Made by a program: the position numbers and the translations under genes
Source: an uncultured Clostridia bacterium
GTDB taxonomy: Bacteria; Bacillota; Clostridia; TANB77; CAG-465
NCBI GenBank assembly: GCA_944387385.1
Contig: CALXES010000005.1
Coordinates: forward strand, 1 to 64,000
Direction of reading: 5' to 3'
DNA length: 64,000 nt
Shown: in pieces, positions 1 through 8,510 of the stretch
Numbering within the stretch: the stretch's first letter is position 1
Layout: the number at the start of each line of letters is the position of its first letter
Notes under the pieces: generated by a model
What the model was told of the DNA's origin: nothing
What the model saw: the letters and a program-made list of their open reading frames with translations, nothing else
Database searches by the model: none

Positions 1-60
1 TGGTAGAGCATTCGGCTGTTAACCGAAGGGTCGTAGGTTCGAGCCCTACTTGAGGAGCCA
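1..60 (+). tRNA. tRNA-Asn (GTT), 5' end cut by window edge
   Basis: The anticodon arm, T arm, acceptor 3' strand and encoded CCA are present; the anticodon loop reads CTGTTAA, so the anticodon is GTT (Asn). The first bases of the acceptor stem and D arm lie outside the window. The visible 60 bases match the tRNA at 781-855 except for the first base, which falls in the D loop. Confidence 0.95.
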
Positions 61-64
61 AAGT

Positions 65-90
65 AGCTAGGTTTTTTACCTAGCTTTTTT
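65..90 (+). terminator. Rho-independent terminator of tRNA-Asn
   Basis: An 8-base stem (AGCTAGGT / ACCTAGCT) is followed by a run of T. The same stem core recurs after the second tRNA-Asn at 861-890. Confidence 0.85.
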
Positions 91-98
91 GTGTTTAA

Positions 99-127
99 TT
101 GACTTATATATATAATTATGTTAATAT
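99..127 (+). promoter_or_regulatory. sigma-A promoter for the 165-659 gene
   Basis: TTGACT at 99-104 and TAATAT at 122-127 are separated by 17 bases. A TATAAT at 125-130 is an alternative -10 with a longer spacer. Confidence 0.55.
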
Positions 128-164
128 AATGTAAATAAAAATTTAAAATGAAAGGATGTAAAAT

Positions 165-659
165 ATGGGTGGAGTAAGTGTATTAATACTACTTGGAATT
201 TTATCAGCAATCTTTTATTTTTTTGTTGCAATATTTTTAGTAGTTTTAGTTTATTTATTGGTAACATATGTCTTTGAAAGCATTGCTATTATGAGAGTAT
301 GTAATAATTTAAAATATAAACATCCATTTACAGCTTGGTTTCCATTTTATAATAAATATTTACTTGGAAAGATTGCAAACTTAAAAATCCAAGGTGTAAT
401 ACTTGGTGCAATAAATATTAGTATAGCTATAATGTTTATATATTTTTATTTAGTTGAAAATTTTAATCCTTGGCTATTAGTAATATTTTTTATTTTAATT
501 ATTGTAAGTTTCATATTAAATATTGTAATTTCACATAAAATATTTAAAAAAGCTATGGATAAATATGGCGATATTTTTACTGTATTTAGTGTATTAAGTT
601 TTGGGATATTAAGACCAATATTTTTATTTTTAATCAGAAATAGCAAGAAACTATATTAA
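165..659 (+). CDS. Small multi-pass membrane protein, function unknown
   Basis: 164 residues with about four hydrophobic segments (near 8-36, 78-97, 100-122 and 138-158) and a short polar loop after the first that is rich in Phe, Tyr and Trp (HPFTAWFPFYNKY around residues 50-62). This FxAWxPxYN pattern resembles small DUF5684-type membrane proteins, but I cannot confirm the family. AAGGATGT upstream is a fair ribosome site. The gene sits alone between two tRNA-Asn units with its own promoter and terminator. Function not known. Confidence 0.75.
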   Translation: MGGVSVLILLGILSAIFYFFVAIFLVVLVYLLVTYVFESIAIMRVCNNLKYKHPFTAWFPFYNKYLLGKIANLKIQGVILGAINISIAIMFIYFYLVENFNPWLLVIFFILIIVSFILNIVISHKIFKKAMDKYGDIFTVFSVLSFGILRPIFLFLIRNSKKLY

Positions 660-671
660 ATGTGTTTAAGT

Positions 672-708
672 AAAAAATAAATAAGAAAATTTTCTTATTT
701 ATTTTTTT
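672..708 (+). terminator. Rho-independent terminator
   Basis: A long AT-only stem (arms 672-688 and 691-708) ends in a T run directly after the 165-659 gene. Confidence 0.7.
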
Positions 709-727
709 AATTTTTTATTAAAAAGTA

Positions 728-756
728 TTTACAATTTTGAATAGTAATGATAATAT
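728..756 (+). promoter_or_regulatory. Promoter for tRNA-Asn
   Basis: TTTACA at 728-733, a 17-base spacer and TAATAT at 751-756, ending 24 bases before the mature tRNA start. Confidence 0.55.
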
Positions 757-780
757 ATACATATAAATAATAATAAATAT

Positions 781-855
781 TCCTCAATAGCTCAGCGGTA
801 GAGCATTCGGCTGTTAACCGAAGGGTCGTAGGTTCGAGCCCTACTTGAGGAGCCA
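781..855 (+). tRNA. tRNA-Asn (GTT)
   Basis: Complete cloverleaf: acceptor TCCTCAA pairs with TTGAGGA, then discriminator G and encoded CCA at 853-855. The anticodon loop CTGTTAA gives GTT. It is a near-exact copy of the partial tRNA at 1-60. Confidence 0.97.
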
Positions 856-860
856 CATGT

Positions 861-890
861 AGCTAGGATCTCCCTAGCTCTTTTTCTTTT
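861..890 (+). terminator. Rho-independent terminator of tRNA-Asn
   Basis: Stem AGCTAGG / CCTAGCT followed by a T-rich tract. It shares its stem core with the terminator at 65-90. Confidence 0.8.
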
Positions 891-918
891 TGATTTTTAT
901 AGCATATTGTGTTATAAT
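890..918 (+). promoter_or_regulatory. sigma-A promoter for the 978-1331 gene
   Basis: TTGATT at 890-895 and a perfect TATAAT at 913-918, 17-base spacer. The -35 box lies in the T tract of the preceding terminator. Confidence 0.65.
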
Positions 919-977
919 GCGTATTGAGCAATAATAGTTTGCCTCTTAGTGTTTTTAATAAAAGGGAGGGTTTTAAT

Positions 978-1331
978 ATGAATTTTTTGTATGGTATTAT
1001 AGTAGGACTTATTTTTGGATTTTTAATTTCATATTTTGTTGTTAGGTATAATAGTAGAGAAATAAGAAAATACGTAATTGAGGTGTATAAAACAGAATAT
1101 AATGTAAGTCATTGTTTTCCTTATATCTATAGATGCATAAGTGATAGTTACTTTTATAAAAGATTGCAAAAAATTTTAGATGAAAATGATATTAAGGAAT
1201 ATACAATAAAGATAGAAAATAATGATGCAAATATAAAATTAAAAACTACAAAAGATAAGTTAAAAGAAATAATTAATTGCATAAATGAAAATGAAGAGGA
1301 ATTTTATACAATTAAAATAAAACAGAAATAG
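978..1331 (+). CDS. N-terminally anchored small protein, unknown
   Basis: 117 residues from the ATG at 978, chosen because GGGAGG lies 9 bases upstream; an in-frame non-ATG start further up (924) has no such site. Residues 3-22 form one membrane helix followed by a basic stretch, so the remaining charged domain should face the cytoplasm. That domain is Lys/Glu/Ile rich with no motif I recognise. It is a single-gene unit with its own promoter and a terminator that overlaps the stop codon. Confidence 0.7.
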   Translation: MNFLYGIIVGLIFGFLISYFVVRYNSREIRKYVIEVYKTEYNVSHCFPYIYRCISDSYFYKRLQKILDENDIKEYTIKIENNDANIKLKTTKDKLKEIINCINENEEEFYTIKIKQK

Positions 1332-1357
1332 TATAGCAAATCGCTATACTATTTTTA
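1328..1357 (+). terminator. Rho-independent terminator overlapping stop codon
   Basis: ATAGTATAGC pairs with the following GCTATACTAT and a T run; the 5' arm contains the TAG stop of the preceding gene. Confidence 0.8.
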
Positions 1358-1463
1358 TGTAAACAAAATAAAGTGAAAGTATTGTGAAAAAGCTGGTAAA
1401 ATTTTATCTATAATGTTATAATATTACTTACCGCAAAATAATAATGTAAAGGAGGTAAGTAGT

Positions 1464-2342
1464 ATGAAGTATTTGCAGTCTTTTTGTAATTATATAGAAT
1501 CTGTAACCACAATTAAGAGCAATTACATATATTTAATTATTGTTTCTTTAATAATTATTTTTGTAATTAAGGGAATAAGATACGTTTTACTAAAAATTTC
1601 ATTTAAAAAGAACTTAAATTCTAAAGAAAGGTATATGTATAATAAAAAGGGAAGTGCTATTGCAACGACTGTAACACTTATATTATTATCTTTAGTATGG
1701 ATAGATTATTTAAAGAACTTTATTACTTTTATTACATTTATTTCTACTGCTATAACCTTATCTTTGAAAGATATAATTTTTAATTTCTTTTCAGGAATTT
1801 ATATAAAAACAAGTAAATTATTCTCGTTAGAAGATAGAATAGAGATTAATGGATTAAAAGGAGATGTAGTAAATATAAATAAAACTGGATTTGATTTATT
1901 AGAAATTGGCGATAGAGTTAATGGGGAACAAAGTACAGGAAGAATAGTTCATGTGCCAAATTCAATTGTTTTTACATATCCAGTAAAAAACTACGTTAAA
2001 GCATTCAAATATATTTGGGATGAGATAAAAATTAATATTCCAATAGATGCTGATGTATACAAGACAAAAAAAGAGTTATATAGAATTATAAAGAAAAATA
2101 GTACTGTTAGAAATATTCCAAACAAAATGGAAGATGAAGTAAATGATGCTTCTATGGAATATAGAATATATTTTAATAATTTAGATCCAATTATATATAT
2201 AGATGTAGTAGATGAACATATTGAATTATATTTAAGATTTTTAGTACATCCTAAAAAGAAAAGAAATATTGAAAACTCAATATGGTTAGATATATTAAAA
2301 AGTTATAAAGAAGGAAAAATAGAATTATATAAAAAAGAGTAG
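1464..2342 (+). CDS. MscS-family small-conductance mechanosensitive channel
   Basis: 292 residues. Three hydrophobic helices (about 20-45, 65-85, 87-110) are followed by the MscS beta domain, visible as FSLEDRIEINGLKGDVVNIN and the later VPNSIVFTYPVKNY strand typical of the family. Members form heptameric inner-membrane pores that open under membrane tension. The pore-helix region is less Gly/Ala-rich than in E. coli MscS. GGAGGT lies 9 bases before the ATG. A second, more canonical MscS homologue lies at 2973-4031 on the opposite strand. Confidence 0.88.
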   Translation: MKYLQSFCNYIESVTTIKSNYIYLIIVSLIIIFVIKGIRYVLLKISFKKNLNSKERYMYNKKGSAIATTVTLILLSLVWIDYLKNFITFITFISTAITLSLKDIIFNFFSGIYIKTSKLFSLEDRIEINGLKGDVVNINKTGFDLLEIGDRVNGEQSTGRIVHVPNSIVFTYPVKNYVKAFKYIWDEIKINIPIDADVYKTKKELYRIIKKNSTVRNIPNKMEDEVNDASMEYRIYFNNLDPIIYIDVVDEHIELYLRFLVHPKKKRNIENSIWLDILKSYKEGKIELYKKE

Positions 2343-2385
2343 ATTTTTTTGTATAATTTTGATATAATTTTGCTAGGTGAGATTT

Positions 2386-2931
2386 ATGAAAAAGCAATTA
2401 AAATTAGATAAAAAAAGACTACTAATTTCTATAGCAATAATAGTAATAATAATTGCTGTAGTAGTTTTAATTGTAAAAATAGCTACTAATAATGAAGATA
2501 AAATTACAATAGATGGTAATGCTTCTACAATAGATGGACAAAATATTACTGATGAATCTTCAGAAGTAGAATATGATGGAAATCCATATAATGTTCCACA
2601 AGATTATACACAGACTTTAAATGAGTTTGTAGGAGAAACAGGAGAAACTTTAGATGAAGCTACATTAAATGAAGTAAAAACTAATATAACAAATAAGTTT
2701 AAAGGAATATCTGCTGATAAGCTTGGAATTGATATAGACATGTCTACAATTAAAATAGTTTTTAATCAAGGTACAACAATTATTGCTGATAATACATGTT
2801 TAGTATTTGCTGTATACGAGCAAAAAGACGATACATTAAATTTTATATCTAAATATGCTATGTCTATTGATACAAATGTATTGTATAAATATGATTCACA
2901 AGCTTTGGTATTTAATATGATAGAATTATAA
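2386..2931 (+). CDS. Membrane-anchored extracytoplasmic protein, unknown
   Basis: 181 residues from ATG 2386. A GTG at 2377 is in frame but is part of the AGGTGA ribosome site, so the ATG is preferred. Residues about 12-33 are a single membrane helix after a very basic start (KKQLKLDKKR); no lipobox Cys follows, so it is an anchor rather than a lipoprotein signal. The outside part is acidic and Thr/Asn rich with one isolated Cys near the end. No family recognised. Its neighbours are two MscS genes, but no functional link is evident. Confidence 0.75.
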   Translation: MKKQLKLDKKRLLISIAIIVIIIAVVVLIVKIATNNEDKITIDGNASTIDGQNITDESSEVEYDGNPYNVPQDYTQTLNEFVGETGETLDEATLNEVKTNITNKFKGISADKLGIDIDMSTIKIVFNQGTTIIADNTCLVFAVYEQKDDTLNFISKYAMSIDTNVLYKYDSQALVFNMIEL

Positions 2932-2936
2932 TAAAA

Positions 2937-2974
2937 TAAAAAGTCAAATTGAAGAACAATTTGACTTTTTTTTT
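2937..2974. terminator. Bidirectional terminator
   Basis: AAAAAGTCAAATTG pairs with CAATTTGACTTTTT; A and T runs on both sides allow it to serve both convergent genes (2386-2931 and 2973-4031). Confidence 0.85.
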
Positions 2975-4031
2975 AATCGTTTTTAACATATAGAGTTTGT
3001 GGTCTTGAAGTAAGAGAAACTTTGTTATTTTGTAAAATACTCATTATCTTAAAATTAACTTTATCTTTAAAATCAACATAATCTAAATAATTAATTATAT
3101 TAGTATAGCAAACAATTTCTAACTCTAATCCGTCAGCTCTTATTTCAGATAATTTTACATATATATAGTCATTTAATATATTTGGCTCATTTTCTAAATA
3201 AATAAGAATCTCATTTTGAACATCAGCTATTTTTTTAAGCGAAGTATTAACATCTAAAAGCAAATCTAAAGATATTTTTCTTTTTTGAAGTCTACTCCAG
3301 TTAATTATAACCGAATTTACAATAGTTGAATTTGGTATTGATACCACTGTATTTTCTGATTCTCGAATTCTTGTACTTCTAAATGTAAATTCTTCAACAC
3401 TACCTTCAGAAGTAGTACCGACCTCAATCCAGTCTCCAACTTCAAATGGTTTATCTAATATTATCATTAGTGCACCAATAATATTAGATGCTGTGTCTTG
3501 TGCTGCAAGAGCAATTGCAACACCACCAATTCCTATACCAGCTATTATTCCACTAACATTAAATCCTAATTCACTAATTAATACTACACCACCAATTATA
3601 TATATTAATACTTTTAGTGTTTTACAAATCATTTTAATCATTGAATCATTAGATTTAGTAAGCTTTTTTCTAAGTTGCTTTTCAAATTTTGATTTAGGTG
3701 CAACAAGATTTCCAAGAGCATATGTTGTTAATATTATAATTACAGATCTAAATATTATATTTAATATATTTTTTAAATTTTCAGAAGGACCAAGTATTAG
3801 TATTGCAATATAAAGTCCAAACGTTCCAAAAAATATTTTTAGTGGTTTATAGAAATTATTTGTCTTTACTTTATCTTTTCCTTTTATTTTAAATATTCTA
3901 AGTATTAATTTAGATAAAAGTCCTTTTAATATAAAAAAGCATATTAATACTAATAAAGCTATTATTAGTCTTTTAAATGAGAATAAATTTACATCAAAAA
4001 AAGTACTATATATACTTTTTATTCTTTCCAT
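2973..4031 (-). CDS. MscS-family mechanosensitive channel
   Basis: 352 residues from the ATG at 4031, preceded by AAGGAGG; an upstream in-frame start at 4109 has no ribosome site. Four N-terminal helices lead into the pore helix GIGGVAIALAAQDTASNIIG, an excellent match to MscS TM3 with its Gly/Ala packing and conserved Gln-Asp. The beta domain follows (KPFEVGDWIEVG, FTFRSTRIRESENTVVSIPN), then the alpha-beta C-terminal domain. The role is osmotic downshock relief at the cytoplasmic membrane. Confidence 0.95.
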   Translation of the reverse strand: MERIKSIYSTFFDVNLFSFKRLIIALLVLICFFILKGLLSKLILRIFKIKGKDKVKTNNFYKPLKIFFGTFGLYIAILILGPSENLKNILNIIFRSVIIILTTYALGNLVAPKSKFEKQLRKKLTKSNDSMIKMICKTLKVLIYIIGGVVLISELGFNVSGIIAGIGIGGVAIALAAQDTASNIIGALMIILDKPFEVGDWIEVGTTSEGSVEEFTFRSTRIRESENTVVSIPNSTIVNSVIINWSRLQKRKISLDLLLDVNTSLKKIADVQNEILIYLENEPNILNDYIYVKLSEIRADGLELEIVCYTNIINYLDYVDFKDKVNFKIMSILQNNKVSLTSRPQTLYVKND

Positions 4032-4148
4032 AAAATCCTCCTTTTTTAAAATTATATAGTATAAAAAAATAATTTTCAATAAATAAATTATAATTCTTAA
4101 TTCTAACAAATATATTTTAATAAATACTTAATTATATTTGACATATAA

Positions 4149-4177
4149 TTGAAAAAAAACTAATAATGGTATATAAT
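4149..4177 (+). promoter_or_regulatory. sigma-A promoter for cysS
   Basis: TTGAAA at 4149-4154, 17-base spacer, TATAAT at 4172-4177. The 5' leader is only about 20 bases, so no T-box can be present. Confidence 0.7.
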
Positions 4178-4204
4178 GTATTAGACTAGAAAGGTAGGTA
4201 TAGT

Positions 4205-5599
4205 ATGCTGAAACTATATAATACTCTTACTAAAGAAAAAGAAATTTTTGAACCAATAGACAAAGAAAATAATTTAGTAAGAATGTATTCATGCGGTCTT
4301 ACTGTATATAATTATGCTCATATTGGAAATATGAGAACATATATTTTTATGGACACTTTAAGAAAGGTTTTAAAGTATAATGGATATAATTTATTGCACG
4401 TAATGAATATTACTGATGTTGGGCACTTAACTTCAGATGCAGATGAAGGTGAAGATAAAATGGCTAAATCTGCAAGAGAGCAAAATTTAAGTGTTTATGA
4501 AATTGCTAAAAAATATACAGAAGCATATCAAAAAGATTTTAAAAAGCTAAATATAGAAGATACTGAGATTTTGGCCAAGGCAACAGATCATATAAAAGAC
4601 ATGGAAGAATATGTAAAAAAGATAATTGAAAATGGCTATGCATATGAAACTTCAAAAGGAGTTTATTTTGATACATCAAAACTAGAAAATTATGGAAGAA
4701 TGTTGTCTAATAATAATTTAGAAGAGTTAAAAGCTGGTGCAAGAATTGAAGTTGATAATGAAAAAAGAAACCCACAAGATTTTGCACTTTGGATAAAAGC
4801 TCCTAAAGAGCACATAATGAAGTGGGATAGCTTTATGGGACTGTGTTATCCAGGATGGCATATTGAATGTTCTGCAATGTCAAGAAAATATTTAGGCGAT
4901 GTGTTTGATATACATACTGGTGGAGTAGATCATATTCCAATACATCATGAAAACGAGATTGCTCAAGCTATAGGGGCAACTGGAAAAGTTCCAGCTAAAA
5001 TTTGGATGCACGTTGAATTTTTGCAAATCAACGGCGGTAAAATGTCTAAAAGTTTAAAAAATGTATATACAATTACTGATTTAGAGAATAATGGTATTGA
5101 ACCACTTGCTTATAGGTATTTTACTTTTTCAGCAAATTATAGAACAAAGTTAAATTTTACTTGGGATGCTATAAAATCTGCTCAAGTAGCTTTAAATAGA
5201 TTAAGAGAAGCAACAAAACAGCACAAAAATGGTGATGGTGTAGCAGATGAGAAAAAAATAAAAGAGTATTTAGATAGATTTAATAATGCAATAAATGATG
5301 ATATAAATATGCCACTTGCAATGGCTGTTGTATGGGATGTTGCAAGAGAGCAGACTAAGTCTAAAAAATACTTTGAATTGCTTATGAAATTTGATTATAT
5401 ATTGTCTTTAGATTTAGATAAGAATACTATAATTAAAGATGAGGATTATCCACAAGAAGTAAAAGAATTACTTGAGGAGAGAAAAAATGCAAGACTTAAT
5501 AAAGATTATTCTAAATCAGATGAAATAAGAGATAAAATTTATTCATTAGGGTATGAAGTGAAAGATACAAGAGAAGGACAAATAATTAATAAAATATAG
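4205..5599 (+). CDS. cysS: Cysteinyl-tRNA synthetase
   Basis: 464 residues, normal bacterial length. Class I signature HIGN at residues 39-42 and KMSKS near residue 280; zinc ligands begin with Cys30 in MYSCGLTVYN and continue with Cys in WHIECSAM and the HHENEIAQ segment. It charges tRNA-Cys with cysteine using ATP. AAGGTAGG precedes the ATG. The FemAB-family gene starts 10 bases downstream, and its ribosome site overlaps the cysS stop, so the two are probably cotranscribed. Confidence 0.98.
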   Translation: MLKLYNTLTKEKEIFEPIDKENNLVRMYSCGLTVYNYAHIGNMRTYIFMDTLRKVLKYNGYNLLHVMNITDVGHLTSDADEGEDKMAKSAREQNLSVYEIAKKYTEAYQKDFKKLNIEDTEILAKATDHIKDMEEYVKKIIENGYAYETSKGVYFDTSKLENYGRMLSNNNLEELKAGARIEVDNEKRNPQDFALWIKAPKEHIMKWDSFMGLCYPGWHIECSAMSRKYLGDVFDIHTGGVDHIPIHHENEIAQAIGATGKVPAKIWMHVEFLQINGGKMSKSLKNVYTITDLENNGIEPLAYRYFTFSANYRTKLNFTWDAIKSAQVALNRLREATKQHKNGDGVADEKKIKEYLDRFNNAINDDINMPLAMAVVWDVAREQTKSKKYFELLMKFDYILSLDLDKNTIIKDEDYPQEVKELLEERKNARLNKDYSKSDEIRDKIYSLGYEVKDTREGQIINKI

Positions 5600-5608
5600 G
5601 GGGATAAA

Positions 5609-6664
5609 ATGCCAATATTAGATTTTAATAATAAAGAAGAAGTTAAAGAGTATGAAGATTTTGTATTAAATCGTGTAGGAACAAGTTTTATGCAAGACTT
5701 AAATTGGGGGAAAGTTAAGAATAATTGGAAACAAGAAGCTATATACTTAAAGGAAAACGGAAAGATTGTGGCAGCAATGATGCTTCTTGTTCAAAAAATA
5801 CCTTTAAAATCTACAATTATATACTCACCACGTGGACCAGTATGCGATGTATATGATATAGATTTAGTTAATAGACTTATTAAAGAGGCTAAACCATTAG
5901 TAAAAAAATATAATGCCTGTATGTTAAAATTTGATCCACAAGTGCTATATGATGAAAAATTGGATACAATGTATAGAAAGGCAAAGTATAAGACTACAGG
6001 ATATAAACCAGATCCAGATATTTTAATTCAACCTGGGCATAATATGGTGTTAAATATTGAGGGAAAAACTGAAGAAGAACTTATGAAGAGCTTTGCTGAA
6101 AAGACTAGATATAACATTAGACTTTCAGGAAGAAAAGGTGTAACTGTAAGATACTCAAGAGATGTTGAAGATTTAAAAAAATTTTATGAAATATATAAAA
6201 TAACTACAGAAAGAGATAAGATTGGTCGTAGAGACTATGATTATTTTGAAAGAATGCTTAAAGCATATGATGAAACAAAGCTAAGAATATATATTGCTGA
6301 GCATGAGGGAGAAGCATTGGCTGCAGCAATAGCTACTAATATAGGTGGCGAATTATTTTATGTATATGGAGCAAGTTCAAATGTAAAAAGAAATTTGATG
6401 CCAAATTATGCTATGCAAATGGCAATGATAAGATGGGGACTAGAGACTAATTGTAAAATATATAATTTTGGTGGAGTTTTAAATTTAGATCCAAATAATG
6501 GGTTATATAAGTTTAAAATTGGTTTTTGTAGAGAAAAAGGGCTAGAAGAATATATAGGAGAAATAAATAAGGTGTATAATCCATTTGTATACTATTTGTA
6601 TACAGTTGGAATGCCATTTATGAGAAAACTTGGAAGAAGAAAAAGAAAATTAAATACGCACTAA
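5609..6664 (+). CDS. FemAB/FemX-family aminoacyl-tRNA-dependent peptidoglycan transferase
   Basis: 351 residues covering the two GNAT-like lobes of the Fem family (PF02388-like): an N-terminal lobe with SFMQDLNWGKVK and IYSPRGPVCD, a middle segment TRYNIRLSGRKGV, and a C-terminal lobe ending LYKFKIGFCREKGLEEYIGE, typical of FemX/MurM proteins. Relatives move an amino acid from an aminoacyl-tRNA to the stem-peptide lysine of lipid II at the inner membrane face. The long helical hairpin of staphylococcal FemA is short here. The amino acid used cannot be read from sequence. Coupled to cysS. Confidence 0.9.
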   Translation: MPILDFNNKEEVKEYEDFVLNRVGTSFMQDLNWGKVKNNWKQEAIYLKENGKIVAAMMLLVQKIPLKSTIIYSPRGPVCDVYDIDLVNRLIKEAKPLVKKYNACMLKFDPQVLYDEKLDTMYRKAKYKTTGYKPDPDILIQPGHNMVLNIEGKTEEELMKSFAEKTRYNIRLSGRKGVTVRYSRDVEDLKKFYEIYKITTERDKIGRRDYDYFERMLKAYDETKLRIYIAEHEGEALAAAIATNIGGELFYVYGASSNVKRNLMPNYAMQMAMIRWGLETNCKIYNFGGVLNLDPNNGLYKFKIGFCREKGLEEYIGEINKVYNPFVYYLYTVGMPFMRKLGRRKRKLNTH

Positions 6665-6700
6665 TACATATATGTCAATACTTTGGCATAATAATATAAT

Positions 6701-7243
6701 ATGAAGACATGTAAAGCATTAAAATTATTTAGTAAAGAGTTTTTTATTGATATAGTTGTTGTAAGTATACTTGGTACATTATTACATTTTTTGTATGAGT
6801 TTAGTGGTGGTAATTTACTTGTCGCAATATTTAGCGCGGTAAATGAGAGTATATGGGAGCATATAAAAATTGCTGTTATGCCAACGTATATTGTAGCTAT
6901 ATTTAAAATGTGGATAATAGAAGAGCGAAAATGTAATTTGTGGACATCATTATTTGCAAAGGTTTTAACTTTAATAATAATAATTCCTTTATTATTTTAC
7001 TCATATAAAGCAATAACTAATACAGAAAATCTTATAATAGACATAGCTATATTTTATATTAGTATTATTATTTCTGAATTTATCGAGTATATAATTCAAA
7101 ATAAAGTGGAAGTGTCTGCAAAAGTAGAAGATATATTTAAGTATTTAAATATATTTTTAGTTATTATTTTTGCTTTATTTACATTTTTTCCACCTAAAAT
7201 TGAATTATTTATAGATAAGACAAATAATAAATTTGGAATTTAA
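6701..7243 (+). CDS. DUF6512-like integral membrane protein
   Basis: 180 residues with about five membrane segments. The signature FSAVNESIWEHIKIAVMP (about residues 46-63) recurs in a clostridial family of small membrane proteins that I associate with DUF6512; function unknown. The ATG at 6701 has no visible Shine-Dalgarno site; TATAAT directly abuts it at 6695-6700 and a small hairpin (6671-6690) lies between it and the previous stop, so translation initiation here is atypical. The flavin reductase gene follows after 14 bases. Confidence 0.8.
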   Translation: MKTCKALKLFSKEFFIDIVVVSILGTLLHFLYEFSGGNLLVAIFSAVNESIWEHIKIAVMPTYIVAIFKMWIIEERKCNLWTSLFAKVLTLIIIIPLLFYSYKAITNTENLIIDIAIFYISIIISEFIEYIIQNKVEVSAKVEDIFKYLNIFLVIIFALFTFFPPKIELFIDKTNNKFGI

Positions 7244-7257
7244 AGGAGGAATAAAAA

Positions 7258-7818
7258 ATGTCAAGAAGAACATGGAAACCTGGTACACTAGTATATCCAG
7301 TTCCTGCTGTTTTAATTACTTGTAAGGATGGAGATAGAGAAAATGTTTTTACTGTTGCTTGGACTGGAACAATTTGTAGTGATCCAGCAATGACATATAT
7401 ATCTGTAAGAAAGGAAAGATTTTCTTATGATATAATTAAAAAAAGTGGAGTATTTTGTATTAATTTAACAACAGAGGAGTTAGCTTATGCAACAGATTAT
7501 TGTGGTGTAAAATCTGGAAGAAATGAAAATAAATTTAAAACTTTGAATTTAGAAACAGAGAAGGCCTCACAAATTGATGTTCCAATTATAAAGAAAAGTC
7601 CTGTTGTAATAGAATGTCAGGTAGAAGAAATTAAAGAATTAGGTTCTCATGATATGTTTATTGCAAAAGTTTTAGCTATTGATGTTGATGAAAAATATAT
7701 GGACGAAACAGATAGATTTGATATGGAAAAATGTAATTTAATGGCATATTCACATGGACATTATTATAAATTAGGAGATCAAATTGGAAAGTTTGGATTT
7801 TCAGTAAAAAAGAAATAG
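7258..7818 (+). CDS. Flavin reductase-like domain protein (flavoredoxin type)
   Basis: 186 residues: split-barrel FMN-binding fold with LVYPVPAVLITCKDG, FTVAWTGTICSDPAMTYISV and a C-terminal AYSHGHYYKLG motif characteristic of the flavoredoxin/HpaC-like family (PF01613). Such proteins bind FMN and pass electrons from NAD(P)H or ferredoxin. The physiological partner is not apparent from neighbours. AAAGGAGG ribosome site. Likely in one operon with the preceding membrane protein and followed by a terminator. Confidence 0.92.
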   Translation: MSRRTWKPGTLVYPVPAVLITCKDGDRENVFTVAWTGTICSDPAMTYISVRKERFSYDIIKKSGVFCINLTTEELAYATDYCGVKSGRNENKFKTLNLETEKASQIDVPIIKKSPVVIECQVEEIKELGSHDMFIAKVLAIDVDEKYMDETDRFDMEKCNLMAYSHGHYYKLGDQIGKFGFSVKKK

Positions 7819-7827
7819 AAAAGTAAT

Positions 7828-7863
7828 AAAGCACTTAAAACGTTAAGTTTTAGGTGTTTTTTT
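7828..7863 (+). terminator. Probable Rho-independent terminator
   Basis: GCACTTAAAAC pairs with GTTTTAGGTG (two G-T pairs) followed by a T run. Confidence 0.6.
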
Positions 7864-7896
7864 ATATTTAGAAACTTAAATATAATATGTAGATTA

Positions 7897-7925
7897 TTGA
7901 AAAAGTAAAAAATATACATTATAAT
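7897..7925 (+). promoter_or_regulatory. sigma-A promoter for 7954-9380 genes
   Basis: TTGAAA at 7897-7902, 17 bases, TATAAT at 7920-7925; the start codon follows 28 bases later. Confidence 0.7.
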
Positions 7926-7953
7926 ATAATTATATAAAGTTGGAGGTTTATAT

Positions 7954-8499
7954 ATGGGGATTTTGGGATTAATTGTAGGAATACTTTCTATAATTATGTG
8001 TTTCTTTTTTCCAATTGTAGCAATAATTTTGGCTGTAATAACATTAATTTTAGGAATTGTTGAGATAGTAAGAAGAAAGAAAAATAAAACTCAATTAGGA
8101 CTTGCTATTGGTATAATAATTGTAGCTGTTATAGCAATACCATTTTCAATTGTTAATACTTTACCATTAACAAATTCATTAAATAATGAACTTATTGGAA
8201 AGTGGTACGATAGCACAAATAAAATTGGACTTGTTATTAATGAAGATGGAACAATGGAGTTATTTACAGATGATAGGACAACCCTATATATTAAAGGAAA
8301 TTACACTTTAGCAAAAGACGAAGAAACACCAGAATATAGAGAGTATATATTTACTGTTAGTACTACGGATAGAGTACTATTAAATGAAAAGAATAATGAA
8401 TTATATACAACTCAATTTAGTATGGTTACCGATGGAAAAAATACAGTTATGATGAATGTTATAACATATAGCATGTATTATTTTACAAAAGTTAATTAG
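7954..8499 (+). CDS. Membrane protein with C-terminal lipocalin-like domain, unknown
   Basis: 181 residues. Two N-terminal hydrophobic hairpins (about 2-34 and 50-70) separated by a basic RRKKNKTQ loop resemble DUF4190-type membrane modules. After residue 84 comes a beta-rich domain beginning LIGKWYDSTNKIGLVINEDGT, the pattern of small lipocalin-like or DUF5640-type domains in Firmicutes. Function unknown. TGGAGG ribosome site. The next gene starts 11 bases downstream with its own AGGAGG, so the two form an operon. Confidence 0.75.
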   Translation: MGILGLIVGILSIIMCFFFPIVAIILAVITLILGIVEIVRRKKNKTQLGLAIGIIIVAVIAIPFSIVNTLPLTNSLNNELIGKWYDSTNKIGLVINEDGTMELFTDDRTTLYIKGNYTLAKDEETPEYREYIFTVSTTDRVLLNEKNNELYTTQFSMVTDGKNTVMMNVITYSMYYFTKVN

Positions 8500-8510
8500 G
8501 AGGTAAATTT

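Noticed and set aside
3493-3813. Plus-strand ORF inside the second MscS gene
   Set aside because: It lies opposite a clearly conserved MscS coding region and has no ribosome site.
4110-4204. T-box leader for cysS
   Set aside because: The promoter leaves a leader of only about 20 bases, too short for a T-box.
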